From the NCBI RefSeq assembly GCF_032854445.1, contig NC_088302.1, forward strand, positions 45,358,521-45,422,520: a stretch of DNA of 64,000 bases. The letters run 5' to 3'. This DNA is from Liolophura sinensis. Taxonomy: Eukaryota > Mollusca > Polyplacophora > Chitonida > Chitonidae. Positions within the stretch are counted from its first letter, which is position 1; the number at the start of each line of letters is the position of its first letter. The translations under genes and the position numbers were made by a program. Below are positions 32,930-44,285 of the stretch, in pieces. A model generated the notes under the pieces. That model saw only the letters and a list, made by a program, of their open reading frames with translations. It did not search any database and was not told the DNA's origin.

Positions 32930-33860
32930 TTGGTGTCCGAGTAAGCTTTTTCTGTTTGGGTCAGTTGAGTAAGGCTTTGTTTGGGTAAGGTGAGTAAGGG
33001 TTTATGTTTGGGTCTGCTAGTCTCACAGTTTTCACATCACCTTTATGAAACTTGGTGGTAATGATGAACATGATTTGAACATTTGTTCATTTTGATCATA
33101 AATTAGGGATGTTGCATTTTTATTTAAATTTTTAGGTTTTGGACTTAACCATTTTACCCAAGCCAGTACTATTGTGGGCCAGGGTAAGGATTTTTGTTTG
33201 GATTAGCTGTTGCCACAGTTTTTGCACCATCTCGCTGAAACGTCGTGGAGACGATGGGCCTGTCTTGAATACCTCCATGAAATAAATAATTTTAAATAAT
33301 TCGGTATATTTGTAATTTTTATTCAAATTATCAGGTTCAACTGACTCAGTTTTTGTTGGCCAGGGTAAGGTTTTTTATGTGTGGGTTAGATATTCAAACA
33401 GTTTTAACGCCTTTTTTATGAAACTTTGTGGCAGTGATGAACAGGATTAGGGATTTTACCTGATTTTTAATAATTAGGGATATTTCCCCTTTAGCTCACC
33501 ATTATGAAGTAAGCTTTTTTGTTTGGGTCAGCTGTTGTCAAAGTTTTCACGATATGTCAATAAACTTCTTGGGTTTAATATACATGCTTTGAAAATGTTG
33601 ATAATTATACCTGATTTTTCTGTTTTTGGACCTGGTGTGTTCACACTCACTTCACGTGTGTATATGTAGCCTCAGAGTGTTTGGGCCAGCCCTTAATCAG
33701 TTTTTCAACATATCTACATGAAACGTCATGGGCTTGATAAACATACGTTGATGGTGTAGACATATGAATTTTGATATAATATTTGATTTTTTGGACTTTC
33801 ATTTTATTCATTTTACATCTGTATGTGGCCTCGGAATAAGGTTATATGTCAGCTACAGTA
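32930..33860 (+). repeat. Degenerate satellite, units of about 150-190 bp
   Basis: About five diverged units. Each has a GGGTAAGG(A/T)TTTTTGTTTGG-like start, CAG(C/T)TGTTG(C/T)CA(C/A)AGTTTT, a TTTATGAAAC(T/G)T(G/T)GTGG-like box and a TGATTTTT...GGACCTGG-like AT-rich end. Starts near 32985, 33180, 33360, 33513 and 33690. A related remnant lies at 34940-35215. Old, and not coding in any frame. Confidence 0.65.
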
Positions 33861-34717
33861 TTACTGCTTCACTGCGTGTTCACCCCAGTATCAAATACCT
33901 TCGGTTGTTTTGCTTAAGCAACATAATACTATACTTATGAAGTGTTTTGACTTAAGTTTTGTATAGAAACACTTCAACCTGTTCTTAAACAAAATAAAAA
34001 ACTCCGACGTAAGCAATTTACTGGAATTAAAAAGTTTGTGTGAAACAGAGCCCTTGTCTTCAGCAAGTCAGTTGAAAAAAACCTAGACTGTCTTTTAACT
34101 GTTAACTACAAACATATGTTATTAACGAAAAATGCATGCTTGCAGTTTTACTGTTTCCAAGCCTGTCTTCACATACGGTTTGTACCGTCTGTTCTCACCA
34201 CAGGGCAATTTATACATACCCACCAGAATAGGCTCCCACCAAACCAAACGCGCTCAATCTAAAAAAATTTAATTTAAAAAAAAAAAAAGTAAAATTCTAC
34301 TGAAAACCTGTGGTTTTCAAGAGCTCTGCCAGGGTATGGTATGCCACATGGTAAACTATGCTTATTCAAATTTCCAAGAGGTGTCCCATTGACGGACATA
34401 GTTAGGTAAGAGATGCAACACATATGGAGAAACATTCAAAATGTCTGCATGACAGTAGGGTTATTTCTGATCATGTATTCAGGTATAAGGTACATGTAGG
34501 TAGCACCCACATGGATGCATCGCCAGCTTTCTTTTTTGATTACTTTTCCTGTGTAAGCCTTTTGAGATGGTATGTATATCGATATACCCAACTTCTTCTA
34601 AAAGTTGGTACTGTTCAAAGTAGAATATTCATTTCTTTACCAACTTTTGGAAAAGTGAAAGGATATGAGTATGTTGTCCATTCGATGGTCTAACCTTCAG
34701 CCCTTTGTCCTACAATA

Positions 34718-34845
34718 CCAAAAACCTGCGGATGGTCGTGGCCTTCCCCCGGGCTCTGCCCGGTTTCCACCCACCATAATGCTGGCCGCCGTCGTATAAG
34801 TGAAATATTCTTGAGTATGGCGTAAAACACCAATCAAATAAATAC
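34718..34845 (+). mobile_element. SINE family A 3' half
   Basis: AAACCTGCGGATGGTCGTGG, CCCCGGGCTCTGCCCGGTTT, CATAATGCTGGCCGCCGTCG, TATAAGTGAAATATTCTTGA and an AATCAAATAAATA tail. Little diverged, so a young copy; it lies among satellite remnants. Confidence 0.85.
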
Positions 34846-35286
34846 AGTACCAAAAATTAATACAAAACGTATTTGAAAAATTATCAAACATTTTGATATT
34901 TTAAAAAAAATGATTGAATTTTAATGTTTAGTCATCGGGTGTCAGTTTTCTTCATGGAATTTTATTGGCTTTATGAACATGCGATTATGTCAACCTCCTA
35001 ATTTTGATATTTCACTTTTTAAAAAATTTTGTGATCAAATCCACTATTCATTCGTTTATTGCATCAGTAAGGGTTTGGCTCAGCTAATGTTACTGTTTTG
35101 GCTGTATCTTCATGAAACTTGATGGATTTCTTTCTTCCAACTTTACGTTATAGCTAATTTTGTATTCAACTTCAGTATACATGTAGTCAGAGTAAGATTT
35201 TATGTTTGGGTCCAGTACAGAAAAGAAAATGTTGACATTTTTGAAAGAGGTAGTTGCAGTTTACTCTCTTGTTGCTCAACATTAAG

Positions 35287-35510
35287 AGGATAGTGTAACC
35301 ACTGGTCCACCCGTTTAAGTATAATAGGTGGAGTGAGAGGGCTTTCTTGCCTTTGGCAAGTCCCCTCGGTGAAGCAGCACCAAATGAAAGAGCGTTGGAA
35401 ATCCGCCCTGCATAAACGGAGGTACATTGCATCACACACCCTAAGGACCTCTTGTCATCATATGATGAAAAATTGCTAAGTAAGACGTTAAACCCTGAGC
35501 ATTCACTCTA
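35287..35510 (+). mobile_element. SINE family B copy 3
   Basis: GGATAGTGTAACCACTGGTC, CCTCGGTGAAGCAGCACCAA, AAAGAGCGTTGGAAATCCGC, GGAGGTACATTGCATC and GACGTTAAACCCTGAGCATT, then CACTC. Target duplication not clear. Confidence 0.8.
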
Positions 35511-35513
35511 AAC

Positions 35514-35556
35514 ATGGTGTGCACACCAACGTTCACACTGTGCGCACACCATGAAG
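35514..35556. repeat. Short inverted repeat
   Basis: ATGGTGTGCACAC then about 15 bp and GTGCGCACACCAT: 13-bp arms with one mismatch, directly after the SINE. Could form a hairpin; role unknown. Confidence 0.6.
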
Positions 35557-35830
35557 ACACTACCTGTTCAATATGAATTTAAATATCTTGTCGACTAAAG
35601 CTACCATCTGACTAGAAGCCATTACCGGCGAGCTGTCGGTTTCTCCTAACTCTTGATAATCTTCGCACTGGTTTTTTCATTCTTCGAAAAATTTGAATGT
35701 CCGCATCCGGCCTCCCCGGCGAAAAGATGCCAATTTTTAAATTTGCGAAGCACTATAAGCCACTTGAACATGTCATATAAATGCAGAGAAACCGGTGGAA
35801 AAGCAGGATGAATAACTCGCGACAAACAAT

Positions 35831-35897
35831 GGAGGCAGTGCGTAAGCTAGGTTCGAGCTTGGAGGCAGTGCGTAAGCTAGGTTCGAGCTTGGAGGCA
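35831..35897 (+). repeat. 30-bp tandem duplication
   Basis: Two exact 30-bp units (GGAGGCAGTGCGTAAGCTAG plus GTTCGAGCTT) and the first 7 bases of a third. Exactness means recent duplication or assembly artefact. Confidence 0.9.
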
Positions 35898-36357
35898 AAT
35901 GTCTGGAGTGTCTAGCCCCAACTTCTGTTCTCCAACAAGATTTTCGTGTTGTGTTGGATAAAGCACATGCTATTGGCTGCGCAGGCAGAAGAAATATTTG
36001 TTTTGCTCATGGAGAGCAGAGTTTGGTGTCTCCATATATTCAGGAATGTTTTGCCTGCCAGTTATGTCCGGACATCCCAGAGCGCGCTTTCTCGGACCTC
36101 TCATAATTTGGACCGAAGAGCTTCATTATGTTTCTTGCCAATAGCTCAGGAAATAGGTAAATCGCACAGCTTTAGTTGATTTCCCAGGGTTGTGTCTACA
36201 GTGCGGCTCTATAGCCGTCTGCAATTGGACGTTTGTTCTGCCTTCGAGGTGTAAATAACTTCCTGCGATTGCGCCTGGCAGCATTTGCTTTCGTGAATGG
36301 ACTCAATCCCGTGATGATCTAGGTGTGGATGAGCTTCTGTGGTTAACAATAAACTTC

Positions 36358-36815
36358 GGTTCCGTGTGACCATTTGCCAGCTATCACATTGTCGTCTTTT
36401 TTTTTACTTATTACGCTGTACGTCTTTAATTATATTGTATTTCTGCACAAACCGGAATTCTGCTAGTGGGCTAAACATCCCCGAGGCCTTGTCCCTTTGC
36501 TTTGTTTTAATGTGATTGTATGTTACATGTGATGACAACACAGCATTCTGAGTAATCCCAGCACAGTGACGTCTAATAAATTACAATTAACATCACTGCA
36601 TTTTTTTTTACCTAATTCTGGTAAAGTATGGCGCTAGGGGGCTTGTAAATTGCTACTATTTATGCATTTACATGAACAGTTATAGACTAAAACCCTGACT
36701 AAGGTAAATTGACGAGGTCGTATTTCACCGGTTACGTGTGAACATTTGCCAGCTATCACACTGTCATCACTGCTCTAGTTTTACTCTCTATGCTGTTCGT
36801 CTTTCATTATATCTC
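36358..36815 (+). repeat. Diverged direct repeat of about 85 bp
   Basis: GTGTGACCATTTGCCAGCTA at 36363 and GTGTGAACATTTGCCAGCTA at 36732, each followed by TCACA(T/C)TGTC and, after about 35 bp, GCTGT(A/T)CGTCTTT(A/C)ATTATAT. The copies are 369 bp apart. Could be an ancient tandem unit or ends of a small element; nothing coding lies between. Confidence 0.6.
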
Positions 36816-39470
36816 CGTTACCATCAGTGGAGGACGCACGATATCAGCGTACCTAATATGTCTGCAATGTATGCGCACGAATTACAGTTTATAAACGAAG
36901 AGCCATGACACCAATCGGAGTAAATTGTAGAAGACGAAAGTACACGTACATTTTAACTATTTCGAGATTTCATGTTTCCGTAACTCATAACATTAGGCAA
37001 TTCATAGTACTGCAAGGGACTGTGTATATATAATTAGTACAGCAAACACGTTTAGCAGTGTGTGCATGGCTATTCGAAACATATTGGTTGATCATATTTT
37101 GGCACTGGGGCTCTCACTGCTTATGGGTCCTTATTGATAATAAGCGGTCGACGACCCGCTTGTGGGCATTAACGCAGTCTAAGGTTCGTTAAAGGAGGCC
37201 ACCAACGCTTTTATTCTAAGAGTGAGTATGCCCTGCACACATTCTTCACGTTATATTAGTCTGTACACTGCATTTGAAAAAACACAATGTTGACCAGTTC
37301 CTTTTAAAACTAGAACCCGGATGTCCGAAATACCCACTTCCATCTTACAGCATTCCGAAAAATAAAACAAAATTGAGAAAAACTTAAAAGCAATGAGCGG
37401 ATGTCCTGATGCTTAGTTTGGCTCCATACAGATTGTTTCATGGGCCATTCGTGATGCATGTGCATTGCTTACACTAGTGGTACTAGTTTGAATTGAGAAA
37501 TCTAGCATTCAGACGAGAATATTGTGTACATTAAAATCCATTGGTGCACTGAGTACCTGAACAGGAATAATTATGAATATAATTACCGATTGTAATTAAA
37601 CTTACTCACACGTAAGTTTAAAACATAGGGAGGACGTATTACAATAGGTTCGGTACTTCAGAGTGAGTTGCATGAACAAAATCGGAATACATGGAAAGAG
37701 CCAGTGCGCGAAGTCCTGATTGGGAGTAATTATGAAAATAATGACCCGATGGCCATTAAACAAGCATGCAAAAGGTCAGACGATCGGCACGATGTATGGC
37801 AAGTTTCATCTAAATCGGTGCAGTAGTTTGGGTATAAATTAAAGAATAAATTAGTTGGACCGTCTACCTGTCATGCCTTCTGCGGAGCCATTGCCGAGGG
37901 GAAATATTGGTCATGTTAATTCTGTATGTTCCCATTTATCCCATATAATATAATATTTCTTTGGTCAGGTGCTCATGTTTCAATTGTCCACTGCAATAGA
38001 ATGTGTGCACTGCTATGAAATGTAAGTCTCCGACCAAATGCAAACACAACGGCGAACCGTACGGAAGCATTACTGAGCGTCCCATTTGCATGAATAAACT
38101 GATTTATCGGTATGTTATCTGCACGTCTCACACCTGTTAATTCGTACACGCATTCATTGTATTAACCTGAAAACCGCTTTTATATGAAGGAAAAGAATTT
38201 CATTTCACGTTTCTCTGCTTACGTTTGCTGGAAGTTAACGGTTTCGACCTTTATCAGTGTACATGCGAAGCCATTCATCATGGCACTTGGGATGTGTATG
38301 TTGTTTGTAGTGATGTAATCGTTATGGTTTCCGCGTAAACGTTTGAAAAAATGTTTGTATCCGCGATATGAGCAATTTTTTCCTGTTACCTCCTCTGATG
38401 AGTCTGATTGCACCCAGGTGTATTTTAAGGCTTTCGTTTTAAAACCACTGCTTCATTAGACTAACAGTTTATCTATGAGATCTAACTAATCGCGCGGTGA
38501 AATGCCTTTTACTGCTCTTAAGCTCAAGGCCAAAGGCGTGTCCATGCCTTTTTGAAAAATGTAAATGCCGTCAAGATCGTCGCCGTGTACACCTGTAAAG
38601 ATGTACTTAACACAGCCTCGAGAGCATTCGTTAACAGCTCCATCTTAGATCTCCATGTACCATTATTTGCATCTCATGTGAGTTTTAAGCAGTGTACAAC
38701 TTCGGATGTTCCAAATTTTTGCCTAAGTACATTCTTTTTTTCACGAATGCTGTAATCATTCTGATATGCACTCGTGTCCCCCCCCCCCCCCACCACACAC
38801 ACACTCTGCACCGTGTTGCTATCACTCCCTCCTGTTTGTACACGGGACGGGATTCGATGTCTTCGTGTGTCTTCTGTTCCGCTATCCCCGAACGTTTTCC
38901 CTTTCCTTTAACCTTAACGCTTTTGCGTGAAGTTGCACTATTCGAAAAAAAAAAACTAATTTTCAAAACACGTTATATGGGATTAATGTATATGCATTCT
39001 ACTATATTCTTTTACCTTTGTAAATTTTAAGATTCGCCCTAATACATATCTAAATAGGGATTTTTTTTTGTTATTTTCCATGCGATATTGATTTGCACAT
39101 AGACCATAACTTCCAGGAGTCAAATTGTCAGAATCCTAAAATTGTATGTCAAGTTTTAATGCAAAACATTTACATCGTATTTTTCCAAAGAGTACGAAAC
39201 TGCTGTAACCCATCTGTCTGCAAAGAGACTACCAAATAATCGAACAGTGGATAAAAAAATTACTTTTTTGTTTACATAATGACTATAGTTCTGAAAACAT
39301 CAAATTAATGCAAATAAAACCTTAGTTGTTTTACATTACATTTAATTGTATAAGATACTTAACCGAATAACGATAAACATAAACTCACATCAGTGAATAC
39401 AGCAGAATCAACATCTACGTACAGAATATAGGTATCTACGTATAGAATATAGGTACGCCAATCTCCTTAC
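36816..39470. other. Long stretch without recognisable genes
   Basis: No coding exon found. Weakly repeated sequence at 37560-37850 (TAATTATGAA(T/A)ATAAT twice, about 165 bp apart) may be a decayed satellite. A C14 run followed by CA repeats lies at 38778-38810. Confidence 0.35.
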
Positions 39471-39479
39471 CTGGACGTG

Positions 39480-40030
39480 TTCTATGGCGCGTATCACCAT
39501 AGACAGTGGTGCGACAAGCAGTATGATACGACTTTCCACTGCCCAGCGGTTGGGCCTGAAGATTACAAAATTCCCAGTCAGCACATCAAGCGGATGGATC
39601 ATCCCGCTCAACGAACATTTTTCTTTTGCAGCCTTGTGGTTGAAAACTTGGACGTGGAGATGCTCGCGGGAACCCCATTCATGGAACGCAATGACATTGC
39701 CGTTCGCCCAACCAAGCGTTTGATCATACTTACTGACGATGCCAGCTGTAGTTATGGCTCGGCCAGCTCGCATCCGGCCACTCATCTCACCCGTCAACAG
39801 TTTGGCCGGGTGAATTTTTAGAATTGGACGTGCCGGATACATTGGATCCAGACAACACGCATGCACTAGAGCCCCGTGTGGATAGTCCTGTCAACAGCAA
39901 ATCTGCTCATATGTGCCTTTCAACCGTCACAAAGAAAAGACCGCCTCCCTCTTTATTCCCGTGACAACCTTATCGAGCTTCAGCCCAGGTTTGATGAGGA
40001 CGGGATATTTATGGAATACCGGAATCTCAG
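39480..40030 (+). mobile_element. LTR-retrotransposon fossil: aspartic-protease region
   Basis: The retroelement protease signature ITIDSGATSSMI is followed by sequence resembling the VENLDVEMLAGTPFM and RPTKRLIIL segments common in Gypsy polyproteins of marine invertebrates. Only this part is present and it is broken. It differs from the element that starts just to its right, so two fossils are abutted. Confidence 0.7.
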
Positions 40031-42734
40031 ATGATTCTCAGAACAGCCTTGCTTGGCTTGAGAAATTTAACAATTTAAATTGTTTATGGATCCACTGTCT
40101 GCTCGGCATCATTGAAAACTGATGACCGCTTCTCTCTTGTGTGTTACCGGCTTTATTTCCTATTTGTATAATTTCTACATACCTTTGTCTTTGGGAGCTA
40201 GTGTTAAACGTGGAAATGGATCTTGCGATTATCGACTTGGGACGCCCTATACGGACTAGGAATGGTATACGAATGTCGGACATGACGCTTGTATTCTACA
40301 CCTTTTACAATGGACGTAAGATAACAGCGTTCGAATTCCATTTGCCAGGACCAGCAGAGCAATGGTACCAGAATCTATCTCCAGATGTTAAAACGACTGG
40401 ACACAACTTCAGGAAGAGTTCAAAAAGCGATTTAAACGAGACACTAACTTCTTGGATGTTCAGATATCAGAAATTCAGCAACATGAAGGTGAATGTGTCA
40501 TAGACTACTTTCAGAGAGCAACAATGTTAACAGCAAACAAGGCCATTGACAATTCTGTACTTTTCTATATATTAAGGCAGGGTCTTCGCCCTCACCTTAA
40601 AGGACTCGCCCAAAACGGCAGAAGAATTGCGAGAAAGTGCTGAACTGACAGAAAAACAAAACAGGTTCTCCCGTCAGGCCAGTGCATCTTCACTGTCCGA
40701 GTTTGAGGAAGTGAAAACAGAACTGGCTGATTTAATGGCCATGCTGCTGTGTTAAACAAATACAACTGTTAATGCTATCACTCAGCATCATTACAAGTCG
40801 AACAATAATAGATTAAATGCCACATCAAACTATCGGGATACTCGCCGAACACAGTTCAGGAGAGTCAATCCAAGAATCCAACAATCCAAGTATCGACAGT
40901 CGATGCTACCCTTAATACTTTTGACGTTGATCTCGTAGCAGAGAGAATGTCCAGATTTTAAGGATGTCATCACTTGCCTGGAATCTCAAAAATTGCCTGA
41001 TGATCCAAACACAAAGGTTTAGTGGATTCGGGTACCTGTATATCATGTGTGTCAGTGAATTTTTTGGAAAAGGCAGATATCTACATTCTTGTGGTGAATC
41101 TGAAATAGCACAAGTTGCTGGAGTAGGTGATCGGTACTGTGTTACTCCCTGTCCTTATTGGTGGTACTATTTTCAATTTCAGATTTCATGCATTCCAGTC
41201 TCTGCATGATGCCCTTATATTAGGGGTTGATTTCATCAAAAGTTTTGACACGAAAATTGATTTTTCAACTAGAACTGTCCATCTCAGCAGCGGAGATGTA
41301 CATGTGTCCCTTATTCAGGCTGCTACTAGTTTGGCAAGGACAGCAAAATGTCACAAAATTCCACCTCATTCTCAAGTCACTATTTTTGTCCGTGTTTCAA
41401 AACGCGCACGGCACATAACAGCATTACTAGAGCCCCTAGATACCTTATTAACACAAACAAATTTGGCTGGAGGTCAAAGAAGTTAAGAAGAATGATTTGT
41501 CCTTCGATCTTAAGAGATCTGATCTCATTGACTCTTAAAACAAACCCTACAATTATTCCTTGAGGCCAACCATGATTTATTCAGTCTAGGTTACAATGAT
41601 TTAGAGAAAACGTCTCTGGTTCACCATCGTATTGAAACTGCAAATGCTCAGCCAGACCGATCTCGTCCTTACCGAACGGGAAGTAATTCTTAGGGACAAT
41701 GAAGAATACTTAAAAAATAATCTCATTCAACCCTCGACTTCTGTTTGGATACCGCAGTTGTATTGGTCAAAAAGAAAACTGGCGATCACAGATTCGCCGT
41801 GGATTACAGACGGTTGAACGCTATTACTCAACCTAGGTACGTTCCCATTCCTAGAATAAGTAATATTTTTGACACCATTGGGCAGACTGAAGCTCAATAT
41901 TTCACCTCCCTTGACCTGGTTAGTGGATTCTGGCAAATCCCTATGGACCCTGAAACACAGCATAAAGCAACATTTGTAGTAGATTCTGGAGTTTATGAAT
42001 GGAAAGGTATGCCTTTGGCCTTACAAATGCACCATTGAGCTTCTAGATGTTGATTTCTGAAGCTGTCAAAGGTATTCACTGGGCCTGCGCTCTGGTGTAC
42101 ATTGATGATATCCTGATCTATTCAAAGTCCTTTGAGGAACATTAAGTTCACCTGGAAAACGCATTCGAGGCTCAACTCACACTACAGCCCTCAAAATGCC
42201 AGTTTGCACGGCGTGAAGTACCATATCTTGGCCATATCATAAAGTCTGGCACCAAAGTTGACCCAGCAAAATCTGAAGCTGTTGAAACCTTTCCTGTTCC
42301 AAAAAAACCCGAAAGAAGTTTTCTTGGATTGTCCAATTTTTACAGGAAATTTAAGGGCTCTGCAAAAATTGCACACCCTTTAACAAATCTGTTACGCAAA
42401 GAAACGCCATTTCAATGCTCTTCTGACTGTGACAAGGCATTCAAAGCCTTGAAAGATGGTTTAGTCAAACCCCCAATTTTGACATACCCCAAAATGAACA
42501 GGCCTTTCATTTTGACAATTGATGCTTCTACCTTTGCCATTTCTTACATCCTTGGTCAGAAAGATGACAACAACAAGTAAACAGTTGTTGCATAAGGCGG
42601 TAGAGAATTGCGGAAGCATGAGCTATCTTGGCACATTACAGATCGTGAGTGCCTGGCTGTGAGAGAAGTAATTTCCCAATATCATGAATATTTGGAACAT
42701 GCACCGTTGTCACAGACCATGCAGCATTGAAATA

Positions 42735-44285
42735 TACTACCGGGCAAAAGAAACGTATAACTTTTAAAGGCAGTTTTTTCTATGGAAAAATAAGTTGAAT
42801 AAGTTTGAACGCTGTGCGAATACGTTTGCACATAAGCACCCTGTGTACACGTCACTTTTTAACGAGATTCATTGAAATTGTTGTAAGACATCATGAAAAA
42901 TCGGAAAAACAGAGTTTCGGGCCCTGTTGAAAATTCTCGATAATGACCGCCTTATAAATACCGATATAGCACATGGTAAGGGTGCAATACCATAAAAACA
43001 TCTTTGAGATGCCGAGACTCACACAAGCAGAACGTGATAGAGCCACTGGTATGGCCGACATGGGGTCCAGCCAACACCACATTGCCAGAACATTCAATTG
43101 CAGTCAAGCCACCATCAGCAGACTGTTGGGTCGTTACCGCCTAACAGGCAAGACACAAGGTCGTCCAAGATCGGGCAGGCCAAGTGTTACAACGCCTGGC
43201 GAAGACCGGTACATCCGCACAATCCACCTGCGTAACCGGTTTTTGACGGCGACGTCAACGGCGGAAACGGCACTGGGACACCCCATCAGCAGACGCACAG
43301 TCTTACGACGACTCCGCGTGAGTGGTATCAGAGCCTATCGCCCCTTCCGTGGAATGGCATTGACTCCTCTACACCGTCAACACAGGCTGCGTTGGGCAAG
43401 AGTTGTACGTCGATGGCAGCGACGAGACTGGGAAAGGGTGCTGTTCACTGATGCAAGCCGATATAACCTCTTCAGAAATGATGGTCGAATTCGTGTGTAT
43501 CGACGCAGGGGAGAGCGATTGGCACAAAACTGCATTCAGAATGTCCACCCTTTTGGTGCTGGTGGGGTGCTTGTATGGGGTGGAATTTGTGGACAGGTGA
43601 GAACGAGATTGGTCATCATCCAGGGAAATCTGACTGGCCAAAGATGCCGAGATGAAATATTGGAACCTGTTGTGGTGCCATTCGTGCATCAACAGCAAAG
43701 GGGTATCCTTTTGCAGCAGGACAATGCACGACCTCATACCGCCAGAGTTGTACTAAATTATCTGGACACCGTTGATGTCAACGTACTGCCTTGGCCAGCA
43801 CGATCGCCAGACATGAATCCCTTAGAGCATCTGTGGGATCATCTTGATCGACGTCTGAGACAACGCGTCCCTCCCCCACAAAACAGGCAACAGCTCGAAC
43901 AGGCTTTATTTGAGGAGTGGGACAGAATTCCTGATGACGTCATCCGGCGGCTAACGACTTCCATGAGGAGACGTATTTTGGCTTTAATTGATGCAATGGG
44001 TGCTCACACACGTTACTAACGATCTGTCTTATGACACGATAGGACATTAGGTACACCTTTTTAAGAGAGTCCCTTTACTTGCATTTGTGTAATTTTTCAG
44101 ATTTACCCCATGCCTTCTTTACTCGGCCTGACAGCAAGTGTAATATCCATATGGCTTTGAATTTTTGAACAGAATTTGGAAAATGGTTTATTGCAATATA
44201 ATGCTTATCATGTTGATACTGTCTGTCTTTATTTCTCTTTCTTGTGGTGCTGAACAAGGTTATACGTTTCTTTTGCCCGGTAGTT
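42735..44285 (+). mobile_element. Full-length Tc1/mariner transposon nested in the Gypsy fossil
   Basis: 1551 bp. The two ends are perfect inverted repeats of about 25 bp, beginning CTACCGGGCAAAAGAAACGT on the left, and TA flanks lie on both sides (TATA on the right, TA on the left). It sits inside the RNase H part of the Gypsy element, whose sequence resumes on the far side. One transposase gene fills the middle. The perfect ends and open gene show a recent insertion. Confidence 0.95.
43009..44019 (+). CDS. Tc1-type DD34E transposase
   Basis: 336 residues, cut-and-paste transposase of the Tc1 family, which binds its terminal repeats and inserts at TA. MPRLTQAERDRATGMADMGS opens the paired-like helix-turn-helix DNA-binding region. 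A GRPRSGRPS hook links its two halves. The catalytic triad is present: Asp in VLFTDASRYNLF, Asp in LQQDNARPHTAR and Glu in MNPLEHLWDHLDRR, with exactly 34 residues between the last two. The reading frame is open from start to stop, with the usual length (about 340). The ATG at 43009 is chosen because MPRLT aligns with family starts; an upstream in-frame GTG adds nothing. It lies on the same strand as the host Gypsy fossil. Probably able to encode full-length protein; activity is unknown. Confidence 0.94.
   Translation: MPRLTQAERDRATGMADMGSSQHHIARTFNCSQATISRLLGRYRLTGKTQGRPRSGRPSVTTPGEDRYIRTIHLRNRFLTATSTAETALGHPISRRTVLRRLRVSGIRAYRPFRGMALTPLHRQHRLRWARVVRRWQRRDWERVLFTDASRYNLFRNDGRIRVYRRRGERLAQNCIQNVHPFGAGGVLVWGGICGQVRTRLVIIQGNLTGQRCRDEILEPVVVPFVHQQQRGILLQQDNARPHTARVVLNYLDTVDVNVLPWPARSPDMNPLEHLWDHLDRRLRQRVPPPQNRQQLEQALFEEWDRIPDDVIRRLTTSMRRRILALIDAMGAHTRY

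Noticed and set aside
35876-36106. Open frame with cysteine pairs (KCLECL ... CFACQLC) on the + strand
   Set aside because: No match to a known zinc-binding domain, no start codon or splice context, and a tandem duplication with stops lies directly upstream.
35946-36179. 77-codon ORF (MLCWIKHMLLAAQAEEIF)
   Set aside because: No family resemblance; it overlaps the other unexplained frame at the same place and has no gene context.
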